A stretch of DNA of 6,294 bases from the NCBI GenBank assembly GCA_030536195.1, contig JAUNQL010000002.1, positions 16,436 through 22,729 of the forward strand. Reading direction: 5' to 3'. Positions 1-6,293 of this stretch are shown here, one piece after another. A program made the position numbers and the translations under genes. The notes under the pieces are model-generated. The model searched no databases, was not told the origin of the DNA, and worked only from the letters and a program-made list of their open reading frames with translations. This DNA comes from Clostridia bacterium. Lineage in GTDB: Bacteria > Bacillota > Clostridia > Oscillospirales > Acutalibacteraceae. Each line of letters starts with the position of its first letter. The first letter of the stretch is position 1.

Positions 1-1
1 T

Positions 2-88
2 ACGCCGGATCTTGTACGTCTTTCATGCGGTATTGAAAATGCCGATGACCTTATCGAGGATCTCGAGCAGGCGCTCGCTAAAATCTAA
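2..88 (+). CDS. C-terminal end of a Cys/Met-metabolism PLP-dependent enzyme (5' truncated)
   Basis: Only the last 28 codons are present; the gene begins before the window and ends at TAA 86-88. The visible residues run PDLVRLSCGIENADDLIEDL, then EQALAKI. This is the characteristic C-terminus of the cystathionine gamma-synthase superfamily, whose members end in a form like 'LVRLSVGIED..DLI.DLEQAL'. The family includes cystathionine gamma-synthase, O-acetylhomoserine sulfhydrylase, cystathionine beta-lyase and methionine gamma-lyase. The catalytic lysine and substrate-specificity residues lie outside the window, so the member cannot be named. Inference: because metA lies one gene downstream and its product is predicted to be O-acetylhomoserine, an enzyme that uses O-acetylhomoserine to make homocysteine or cystathionine is most likely. 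Family assignment is fairly secure; the exact reaction is not. Confidence 0.8.
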   Translation, partial: TPDLVRLSCGIENADDLIEDLEQALAKI

Positions 89-95
89 AGAAGGA
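89..95 (+). promoter_or_regulatory. Ribosome binding site supporting a TTG start
   Basis: AGAAGGA lies directly after the preceding stop codon, 10 bases before TTG at 106. There is no in-frame ATG or GTG between it and that TTG; the next in-frame ATG would be at residue 23, inside the first membrane helix. The site therefore supports TTG 106 as the start of the transporter gene. It also leaves only 17 bases between the two genes, with no room for a separate promoter and leader. Confidence 0.65.
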
Positions 96-105
96 AATTA
101 AGATA

Positions 106-1506
106 TTGGAAAACACTGTTCTCAACGTAAAAGAGAAAATTGCATACGGTCTTGGAGCGATAGGCAAGGACATGATGTACATGCTCTCAACGAGCTATGT
201 ACTCTACTACTACCAGGACATCCTTGGCGTCAATGCATGGGCTATGGGAGTCATCCTCCTTGCAGCCCGCATCTTTGACGCATTCAATGACCCTATCATG
301 GGCGTCATTGCAGCCAAGACCAAGACCAAGTGGGGCAAGTTCAGACCTTGGATTTTCATAGGTACGCTTTCAAACTCACTTGTGACGTTTTTGCTCTTCT
401 CCGCACCACCGTCACTCAGCGGTGGCGGACTCGTGGCTTATGCAGCAGTGTTCTACATCCTCTGGGGTGTCACATATACGATGGCCGACATTCCGTTCTG
501 GTCAATCGTCCCGGCGTTTACGAGGCCTGGTGCTGAGCGTGAACACTTAACGCAAGTCGGCCGTACCTGCGCCACTGTTGGTGGCGCCATCGTCACTGTT
601 GCCACCATGATCTGTGTCATGGCACTAGGCTCTGGTGACGAGCGTGTTGGTTTTAAGTGGTTTGCACTTATCATTTCCATCTTTACAGGAATTGTTATCA
701 CATACTTCTCAGTGATGGTAAAGGAGAAGTCAACAGTTGACCTTAAGACCAATACGGTTAGCGATATGTTCAAAGCGCTCTTTAAGAATGACCAGGCCAT
801 GACAATGGCACTGACAATCATTCTTATTAACTCTGCCTTTTACATCACCGCAAACCTTGCGATTTACTACTATAAGTATGCAGTAGGTGGAGACAACTGG
901 TACCACAAGTACACACTCTTTGCTGTAGTGGGCGGTGTCTCACAGGCGGTATCTATGATTGCACTCTTCCCACTTTGCAGGAAGTTCATGCAGGCAACCA
1001 AGGTCTTCCGCACGGCGCTTTGCGGTGCAGTAGTTGGTTACCTTATCTTTACAGGAATTGTATTTGCTGGCATGTCTTACAGGATGCTCTACATCCCAGC
1101 AGTAATTATCTTCTCCTGTAACGGACTTTTGATGGTACTGCTTACCATCTTCCTTGCGGATACGGTTGACTATGGTGAGCTAAACAACGGCGCACGCGAG
1201 GAGTCTGTAATCTTCTCGATTCAGACTCTCGTCGTTAAGTTCGCGTCAGGTGTCAGCGCACTTGTCGCATCCGCATGTATTTCGATATTTAATATCAGCA
1301 AGGACACCAGCGAGGGCGCAGCCCAAGTACTCACGGGCTCATCCCTTCGCGGTCTCCAGATTACTATAACAATTCTCCCGATGATAATTTTCTTCGCAGC
1401 TTGCGTTGTCTTTATTAAAAAGTACAAGCTCGACGAGGAGAAGATGGCATCAATTACCAGTGCGCTTGAGGAGCGCAGAAAAATAAAGGACACGGAAGGC
1501 GAGTGA
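106..1506 (+). CDS. MelB-like sodium:sugar symporter (GPH family, MFS fold)
   Basis: This is a 466-residue inner-membrane transporter with about 12 hydrophobic helices, the usual length for glycoside-pentoside-hexuronide:cation symporters. Compared from memory with E. coli melibiose carrier MelB, the resemblance is close over the N-terminal half. YGLGAIGKD gives Asp22 (MelB Asp19, sugar binding). FDAFNDPIMG gives Asp58 and Asp62 (MelB Asp55/Asp59, sodium site). KWGKFRPWIFIG matches the conserved helix 2-3 loop, and YTMADIPFWSIVP gives Asp128 (MelB Asp124, sugar binding). Arg153 and Lys378 (in QTLVVK) match MelB Arg149 and Lys377, and ADTVDYGE is also present. It therefore looks like a working cation-coupled carrier, probably for a glycoside. 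The start is TTG with a ribosome site at 89-95, and it places the N-terminus as in MelB. It sits 17 bases after a PLP sulfur-metabolism gene and 4 bases before metA, with no sugar-catabolic gene in view. The substrate is unknown; melibiose or another galactoside is only one possibility. Confidence 0.9.
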   Translation: MENTVLNVKEKIAYGLGAIGKDMMYMLSTSYVLYYYQDILGVNAWAMGVILLAARIFDAFNDPIMGVIAAKTKTKWGKFRPWIFIGTLSNSLVTFLLFSAPPSLSGGGLVAYAAVFYILWGVTYTMADIPFWSIVPAFTRPGAEREHLTQVGRTCATVGGAIVTVATMICVMALGSGDERVGFKWFALIISIFTGIVITYFSVMVKEKSTVDLKTNTVSDMFKALFKNDQAMTMALTIILINSAFYITANLAIYYYKYAVGGDNWYHKYTLFAVVGGVSQAVSMIALFPLCRKFMQATKVFRTALCGAVVGYLIFTGIVFAGMSYRMLYIPAVIIFSCNGLLMVLLTIFLADTVDYGELNNGAREESVIFSIQTLVVKFASGVSALVASACISIFNISKDTSEGAAQVLTGSSLRGLQITITILPMIIFFAACVVFIKKYKLDEEKMASITSALEERRKIKDTEGE

Positions 1507-1510
1507 TTTT

Positions 1511-2428
1511 ATGCCAATTAAAATTCCAACAGATTTACCTGCAAAAAAGGTCCTAAATTCTGAAAATATCTTTGTTATGACCGAGACAAGAGCGGGTAAG
1601 CAGGACATCCGTCCGCTTAAGATCTTGCTGCTTAACCTCATGCCAAAGAAAATTGAGACTGAAACTCAACTCTGCAGATTACTTGGTAACACACCACTTC
1701 AGGTTGAGCTTGAGCTTGTCATGCTCTCATCTCATGTAACTAAGAATACTAGCGCTGAGCACATGCTCGCGTTCTATAAACCATTTGATCAAATCAAGGA
1801 TCAGAACTTCGATGGAATGATAATAACAGGTGCACCTGTTGAGCACTTAAAGTTTGAGGACGTTGACTACTGGGACGAGCTCTGCGAAGTAATGGAGTGG
1901 AGCAAGACTCACGTATGGTCAACCTTCCACATCTGTTGGGGCGCTCAGGCAGGCCTTTACTATCACTACGGCATCGAGAAGTATGACCTTCCAGAGAAAC
2001 TCTTTGGTATCTTCCCACACAAGGTGGAGAAGAAGAGCTCTATGCTCTTTAGAGGCTTTGATGACATCTTTATGGCACCTCACTCACGCCATACAACAAT
2101 CAAGCGTGAGGATGTTGAGGCAGTGCCAGAACTCAAGATTCTTTCTTCCTCTAAGGAAGCAGGTGTCTATGCCATCATGACCAAGCAGGGCCGTCAGGTA
2201 TTCATCACCGGCCACTCTGAGTATGATGCAGACACACTCTATAACGAGTACATGCGTGACCTTGATGCTGGCAAACCAATCCATATGCCAGAAAACTACT
2301 TCCCAAATGATAAGGTTACACCAAAGCCACCAGTAACATGGCGTTCATCAGCAAATCTCCTTTATTCTAACTGGCTTAACTACTTTGTATACCAGAATAC
2401 GCCATACGACTTATCGGCAATAAAATAA
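1511..2428 (+). CDS. metA: Homoserine O-acyltransferase MetA, predicted acetyl-CoA dependent
   Basis: This cytoplasmic enzyme acylates the hydroxyl of L-homoserine, the first committed step of methionine synthesis. At 305 residues it is full length. The N-terminus MPIKIPTDLPA and the block RPLKILLLNLMPKKIETE are typical of the MetA (HTS, glutamine-amidotransferase-like) family. The nucleophile Cys142 lies in STFHICWGAQ, and His235 and Glu237 lie in FITGHSEYD. All three numbers match the catalytic residues of E. coli MetA. Residue 111 is Glu (GAPVEHL). Known work on the family links Glu here, as in Bacillus cereus MetA, to acetyl-CoA use, and Gly, as in E. coli, to succinyl-CoA use. The likely product is thus O-acetylhomoserine, despite the common label 'homoserine O-succinyltransferase'. 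The ATG follows the transporter stop by 4 bases, with GGAAGG (1494-1499) inside the upstream gene, so translational coupling is likely. It would feed the PLP enzyme at the left edge. Confidence 0.96.
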   Translation: MPIKIPTDLPAKKVLNSENIFVMTETRAGKQDIRPLKILLLNLMPKKIETETQLCRLLGNTPLQVELELVMLSSHVTKNTSAEHMLAFYKPFDQIKDQNFDGMIITGAPVEHLKFEDVDYWDELCEVMEWSKTHVWSTFHICWGAQAGLYYHYGIEKYDLPEKLFGIFPHKVEKKSSMLFRGFDDIFMAPHSRHTTIKREDVEAVPELKILSSSKEAGVYAIMTKQGRQVFITGHSEYDADTLYNEYMRDLDAGKPIHMPENYFPNDKVTPKPPVTWRSSANLLYSNWLNYFVYQNTPYDLSAIK

Positions 2429-2455
2429 ATTGAAATATATTAGGAGACCTAAACT
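2429..2455 (+). promoter_or_regulatory. AT-rich 27-base gap with ribosome binding site for the oxidoreductase gene
   Basis: This is the largest gap in the window. It holds AGGAG at 2442-2446, 9 bases before ATG 2456, which is a good Shine-Dalgarno match and fixes the start. It has no inverted repeat followed by a T-run, so no terminator is seen between metA and the next gene. Upstream of the AGGAG the gap is nearly all A and T. Confidence 0.6.
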
Positions 2456-5251
2456 ATGCGCGAACTTGACCCAGAACTCTATCCAGAGTACAAGTATCCG
2501 GATGCTCCTGTAAACAACGAGCCTTTTAGACCTGTTATTGCAGAGCTCGGAAAGAAGATCACAGACCGTATCCCACAGAAACTCGGTCTGGCTAAGATCA
2601 CCAAGGACGACCCAGAGTATTGGGGCCTTGCTGCCATGTGTACGGACGAGATGGCAGAGGTTGCCCTCAAGATGGACGTCAGAAAGCCAGTGACTTTACC
2701 AGAGATGGTAGAGCGTACAGGCAAGCCAGAGAAGGAAGTTGAGGAACTTCTTGAGAAGATGGCTGTTGCCGGCGTAATCGAATACAACTGGGAGAACCCA
2801 CAGCACGAAAAGCAGTACTGCCTCCCAATGTTCGTACCAGGTAGCGCAGAGTTCTCAAACATGAATGCGGACCTCATGGATGCACATCCAGAGGTAGGTA
2901 TCTTCTTTGAGAGAATGACACGCCTTCCACTCGACATGGTTACCAAGTTTGTACCAGAGGGTGGCTGTGGTATTGGTATGCACGTAATACCAGTAGAAAA
3001 GGCTATTGAGATGGAGAATACATCCGTTTCAGTCGAGCACATCTCTCACTGGCTCGACAAGTATGACGGAGTATATGCTGCATCTCCTTGCTCATGCCGT
3101 AAGTCAAGAAAGACATTTGACGAAGGCTGCGGCGATGACCCAGAGGGTTGGTGTATCGCCGTTGGTGATATGGCCCACTACGTTGTTGAGACAAACAAGG
3201 GTGGTCGCTATATCACAAAGGAAGAAGCTCTTGAAATCCTCCAAAAGGCAGAGGACAATGGCTTCGTTCACCAGATTACTAACATCGATGGCGAGAACAA
3301 GATCTTCGCTATCTGTAACTGTAACGTTAACGTATGTTACGCTCTTCGTACATCACAGCTTTACAACACTCCAAACCTTTCACGTTCAGCTTATGTTGCT
3401 CACGTTGACAAGGACAAGTGTGTAGCTTGTGGTAAGTGCGTTGAGGTTTGCCCAGCAGGCGCACCAAAGCTCGGACAGAAGCTTTGCCGCAAGGATGGCT
3501 CAGAGGTTGAGTATCCTAAGATGGGCCTCCCATACGTTGATGAGCCATGGGGTGAGGATAAGTGGAGCCACAACTATCGTGACTTAAACCGCATCCCAAC
3601 TCACGAGTCAGGTACAGCACCATGTAAGACTGCTTGTCCTGCTCACATTTCAATTCAGGGTTATATCGACATGGCCAAAGAGGGCCGCTACGATGATGCG
3701 CTCAAGCTTATCAAACTCGATAACCCACTTCCAGCAATCTGCGGTCGCATCTGTAACCGTAAGTGCGAGGCTGCTTGCACACGTGGTACAATCGATGACC
3801 CAGTTGCTATCGATGAGATTAAGAAGTTTGTTGCACAGCGCGACCTTGATGCTGCAACACGCTATATTCCGAGGAAGACTATCCCATCTCTTGATGACAA
3901 CTTCTTCGCAAACGAGAAGGTTGCTATCATCGGTGCAGGCCCTGCAGGTCTCTCCTGCGCATACTACCTTGCACTCAAGGGATACAAGCCAACAGTATTC
4001 GAGAAGTCTGAAAAGGCTGGTGGTATGCTCACATACGGCATCCCATCATTCAAGCTTGAGAAGGACGTAATCGAGGCTGAGGTTGATGTAATCAAGGCAC
4101 TCGGCGTTGAATTTAAGTTCGGCGTTGAGGTTGGCAAGGACATTACCCTTGATGCACTCCGTAAGGACGGCTACAAGGCATTCTACATCGCTATCGGCTG
4201 CCAGGCAGGCAAGAAGGCAGGCATCAACGGCGAGGACGCAGAGGGCGTCGTAACAGCAGTAGACTTCCTTCGCCAGGCAGTACCAGCCGAGAGCTACAAG
4301 CTCGGCGGTGGCAACGTTGTTGTCATCGGTGGCGGTAACGTTGCAATCGACTGCGCACGTGTTGCTACACGTTGCGGCGACGGTGCAGTATCTATGTACT
4401 GCCTTGAGTCCCGCGATGAGATGCCAGCACTCCCAGAGGAGATTGCTGACGCCGAGGGCGACGGCATTGCAGTAAACTGCGGCTGGGGTCCTAAGGAAAT
4501 CATCGTTGAGGACGGTAAGGTTAAGGCTATCGTACTCAAGAAGTGTACATCAGTATTTGATGCAAACAAGAAGTTTGCTCCTAAGTATGACGAGAACGAC
4601 ACAGTAACAGTTGAGTGTACTGATGTCATCCTCTCAATCGGCCAGGCAATTGATTGGGGCAACCTCCTCGACGGCGAGAAGGTAGAGCTCGGTCGTGCCA
4701 ACGGCCCTATGGCAAACAAGCTCACATATCAGACAGCTCAGCCAGACGTATTCGTTGGCGGCGACCTCTACACAGGCCCAAGCTTTGCTATCAATGCAAT
4801 TGCCGCTGGCCGTGAAGGTGCAATCTCTATCCATCGATATGTTCAGCCACACGGCACTCTCACTATCGGCCGTGACAGACGCAACTATATCGAGCTCAAC
4901 AAGGACGACATCACAGTTGAGTCTTATGACAACTGTGGACGCAACGTACCAAAGAAGAAGGACCTTGATAAGAAGTCATTCCGTGAGTACGTTGAGCCAT
5001 TCACAGAGGACCAGGTTAAGGCTGAGGCATCACGTTGTCTCAAGTGCGGACGTTCAGTTGTCGATGAGACAAAGTGCGTAGGCTGTGGTCTCTGCACAAC
5101 AAGATGCCAGTTCGACGCTATCCACCTTGAGCGTGACCTTCCACACTGCAGTGATATGGTTACATCTGAGGACAAGCTTAAGTACATCCTTCCTAACATG
5201 GTTAAGTACCCAGTAGGCCTCAAGATCAAGAAGCTTAAAGGTAAGAAATAA
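2456..5251 (+). CDS. Large iron-sulfur, FAD- and NAD(P)H-binding oxidoreductase (GltD/NfnL-type core with N- and C-terminal ferredoxin regions)
   Basis: The protein has 931 residues, no signal peptide and no membrane helix, so it is probably cytoplasmic. Residues about 55-112 look like a winged helix (PEMVERTGKPEKEVEELLEK, then AGVIEY). Residues 205-345 form a cysteine-rich redox region: C212/C214 (PCSC), C225, C233, C287/C289/C294 (CNCNVNVC), then a ferredoxin motif C322, C325, C328, C332-Pro. Residues 385-470 are the GltD/dihydropyrimidine-dehydrogenase-type helical iron-sulfur domain (C390, C394, C429, C433, C437, C441). Residues 487-800 are a two-dinucleotide flavin reductase: FAD motif GAGPAG 493-498 with acidic Glu516, NAD(P)H motif GGGNVA 625-630, a MPALPEE segment, and the second FAD motif FVGGD 766-770. 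The tail has C861/C864 (RCLKCG) and CVGCGLCTTRC (874-884). This layout suggests electron transfer between NAD(P)H, FAD and several iron-sulfur clusters. The electron partner is unknown. Glutamate synthase small subunit, NfnB/NfnL and SfrB are relatives of the core only. Lysine is almost always AAG, a bias suggesting strong expression. hypA follows after one base. Confidence 0.9.
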   Translation: MRELDPELYPEYKYPDAPVNNEPFRPVIAELGKKITDRIPQKLGLAKITKDDPEYWGLAAMCTDEMAEVALKMDVRKPVTLPEMVERTGKPEKEVEELLEKMAVAGVIEYNWENPQHEKQYCLPMFVPGSAEFSNMNADLMDAHPEVGIFFERMTRLPLDMVTKFVPEGGCGIGMHVIPVEKAIEMENTSVSVEHISHWLDKYDGVYAASPCSCRKSRKTFDEGCGDDPEGWCIAVGDMAHYVVETNKGGRYITKEEALEILQKAEDNGFVHQITNIDGENKIFAICNCNVNVCYALRTSQLYNTPNLSRSAYVAHVDKDKCVACGKCVEVCPAGAPKLGQKLCRKDGSEVEYPKMGLPYVDEPWGEDKWSHNYRDLNRIPTHESGTAPCKTACPAHISIQGYIDMAKEGRYDDALKLIKLDNPLPAICGRICNRKCEAACTRGTIDDPVAIDEIKKFVAQRDLDAATRYIPRKTIPSLDDNFFANEKVAIIGAGPAGLSCAYYLALKGYKPTVFEKSEKAGGMLTYGIPSFKLEKDVIEAEVDVIKALGVEFKFGVEVGKDITLDALRKDGYKAFYIAIGCQAGKKAGINGEDAEGVVTAVDFLRQAVPAESYKLGGGNVVVIGGGNVAIDCARVATRCGDGAVSMYCLESRDEMPALPEEIADAEGDGIAVNCGWGPKEIIVEDGKVKAIVLKKCTSVFDANKKFAPKYDENDTVTVECTDVILSIGQAIDWGNLLDGEKVELGRANGPMANKLTYQTAQPDVFVGGDLYTGPSFAINAIAAGREGAISIHRYVQPHGTLTIGRDRRNYIELNKDDITVESYDNCGRNVPKKKDLDKKSFREYVEPFTEDQVKAEASRCLKCGRSVVDETKCVGCGLCTTRCQFDAIHLERDLPHCSDMVTSEDKLKYILPNMVKYPVGLKIKKLKGKK

Positions 5252-5252
5252 T

Positions 5253-5597
5253 ATGCATGAACTAGGTGTAGTTTTTACCGTCCTTGATAGAGTAGAGGAA
5301 GTAGGCAAGGAAAACGAACTGACCAGCGTCAAGACAGTAGTCCTTGAAATAGGAGAGGTATCCGCTATCATTGAGGACTACCTCACAGACTGCTGGAAGT
5401 GGGCCGCTGCAAAGCGTGACCTTACGAAAGAAGCAGAACTTAAAATAGAAACAATCCCCGCAGTAACCTACTGCGAGGATTGTAAACAGACCTATGGTAC
5501 TGTTGAATTTGGCAAGATCTGCCCACACTGTCAGTCCGAGCACACCTACCTCGTTCAAGGCAATGAATTTAAGATAAAAGAAATTGAAGCATATTAA
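5253..5597 (+). CDS. hypA: HypA nickel metallochaperone for hydrogenase maturation
   Basis: At 114 residues this is the usual size for HypA, a small cytoplasmic protein that delivers Ni(II), normally with HypB, to [NiFe]-hydrogenase precursors. The N-terminus is Met-His-Glu, and His2 is the known nickel ligand of the family. The structural zinc site is complete: C74 and C77 (YCEDC), then C90 and C93 (ICPHC), at almost the same positions as in Helicobacter pylori HypA. The tail QGNEFKIKEIE is the typical family ending. The opening MHELGVVF and the segment TDCWKWA resemble, from memory, the HypA subgroup common in anaerobic clostridia. The start ATG lies one base after the upstream stop, with AAAGGT (5237-5242) inside the upstream gene, so coupling to the oxidoreductase is likely. 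No hypB, other hyp gene or hydrogenase subunit is in the window. Codon choice is less biased than upstream, with lysine AAA and AAG both used. Confidence 0.95.
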   Translation: MHELGVVFTVLDRVEEVGKENELTSVKTVVLEIGEVSAIIEDYLTDCWKWAAAKRDLTKEAELKIETIPAVTYCEDCKQTYGTVEFGKICPHCQSEHTYLVQGNEFKIKEIEAY

Positions 5598-5601
5598 AAA
5601 T

Positions 5602-5607
5602 AGGAGG
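5602..5607 (+). promoter_or_regulatory. Strong Shine-Dalgarno AGGAGG
   Basis: A perfect AGGAGG lies in the 18-base gap after hypA, with 8 bases to ATG 5616. It is the strongest ribosome site in the window and fixes the start of the membrane protein. The gap is too short for a separate promoter and shows no terminator. Confidence 0.75.
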
Positions 5608-5615
5608 CAAAGGTT

Positions 5616-6293
5616 ATGAAAAACTTTTTGCTAAAAAATCTCTCTACCATGTTGTGGGGTATCACAGCAATTCACCTTAGTTTCATGGTGATTCTCCTTA
5701 AGAAGTTTAAGGACAGCAAGTACAAGATTTATCTCCTAGCATCAATCATCACATTTGGCCTTTTCTATGATGCACTCTTCATTGCACTTGGTGCATTCAT
5801 AAAAGAGAACTCTGTATTCAAGGGCTTTTCTAAACTTAGATTTGTATTCCACGGATGCTTCATCCCACTCCTTTTCCCAATCTGTGCCGAGGCACTTGGT
5901 GCAGAGGACGACACTAAGAAGATCGTTTGGGGCATCACAGCATTCCTCATCGCCTTTGGTATTGCAGAGAGTTGCTGCACAGAACTCGATGGCGAGACAG
6001 TAGCAAACGTATTCCGCTACAAAGCAGGCGACCTCACACCAAAGTGGGCAACAATCGGTTCCCTTGCACTTTCAATCGGTTCCGACATTCCACTCATGGT
6101 TTGTGGTATCAAGGCAATCAAGGACAAGAAGAATCCATTCCTCTTCCTTTCAGGTTTCTTTATGTTCGCCATCTCAGCTGCTGGTGCATCAGCAGGCGAG
6201 CTCATGTTCTTCACCAGCATGTTCGGTGAGGTCCTCATGATCCTCTTTATGATTCTCTTTGGCGACAAGGACAGAAAGCAAATCAAAGAATAA
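5616..6293 (+). CDS. Uncharacterised integral membrane protein with about seven helices
   Basis: I do not recognise this 225-residue protein. It is complete (TAA 6291-6293). Hydrophobic segments lie near residues 11-28, 38-60, 74-92, 103-118, 144-165, 174-191 and 196-215. Lysine-rich stretches follow the first (KKFKDSKYK), fifth (KAIKDKKNP) and seventh (KDRKQIKE) segments. By the positive-inside rule this gives N-terminus outside, C-terminus inside, and a polar loop (about 119-143) outside. Possible functional residues inside or near membrane segments are Arg75, His79 and Cys81 (LRFVFHGCF), Cys90 and Glu92, Glu118 with Cys120-Cys121, Asp157 and Glu195. No signal-peptide cleavage site, transporter signature or haem-binding CxxCH motif is seen. 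It follows hypA by 18 bases with a strong ribosome site, so it is probably co-transcribed with hypA and the oxidoreductase. A membrane partner in redox or metal handling would fit the context, but nothing in the sequence demonstrates it. Confidence 0.85.
   Translation: MKNFLLKNLSTMLWGITAIHLSFMVILLKKFKDSKYKIYLLASIITFGLFYDALFIALGAFIKENSVFKGFSKLRFVFHGCFIPLLFPICAEALGAEDDTKKIVWGITAFLIAFGIAESCCTELDGETVANVFRYKAGDLTPKWATIGSLALSIGSDIPLMVCGIKAIKDKKNPFLFLSGFFMFAISAAGASAGELMFFTSMFGEVLMILFMILFGDKDRKQIKE

Larger units (their letters stand above)
2..6293 (+). other. Candidate single transcription unit
   Basis: All six genes lie on + with gaps of 17, 4, 27, 1 and 18 bases, each next gene having a ribosome site and none of the gaps showing a terminator hairpin. 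This supports read-through across the whole window. The change of theme and codon bias at 2429-2456 leaves open two functional modules, with a promoter possibly inside the metA coding region. The promoter of the unit is not in the window. Confidence 0.55.

Noticed and set aside
1511..2428. Possible methionine riboswitch controlling metA
   Set aside because: Only 4 bases separate metA from the preceding gene, and the next upstream gap is 17 bases, so no leader RNA could fit. Any such element would be upstream of the window.
2436..2441. TATATT resembling a -10 promoter element upstream of the oxidoreductase gene
   Set aside because: A transcript starting about 7 bases downstream would begin after the AGGAG at 2442-2446 and so lose its ribosome site. 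No good -35 match was seen at the right distance inside metA. It is more simply AT-rich spacer.
2479..3042. 187-codon open frame on the minus strand inside the oxidoreductase gene
   Set aside because: It lies wholly opposite a well-supported coding region with clear family motifs. Its translation shows no recognisable domain, and it is explained by the strong codon bias of the plus-strand gene.
4294..4725. 143-codon open frame on the minus strand and similar frames at 3006-3425 (+), 3693-4070 (+) and 4695-5081 (+)
   Set aside because: All are overlapping frames within the 931-residue gene. They have low-complexity Ser/Thr/Leu/His-rich products and no convincing ribosome site or family match.
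2456..5251. Glutamate synthase small subunit (gltD) as the name of the large oxidoreductase
   Set aside because: Only the central third matches GltD-type proteins. The protein is about twice the usual length, has extra redox regions at both ends, and has no gltB-like glutamate synthase large subunit gene beside it.
5253..5597. A hydrogenase operon in this window
   Set aside because: HypA is clear, but there are no hydrogenase subunits with the paired CxxC nickel ligands and no other hyp genes. The 931-residue protein has no such nickel-site motifs.
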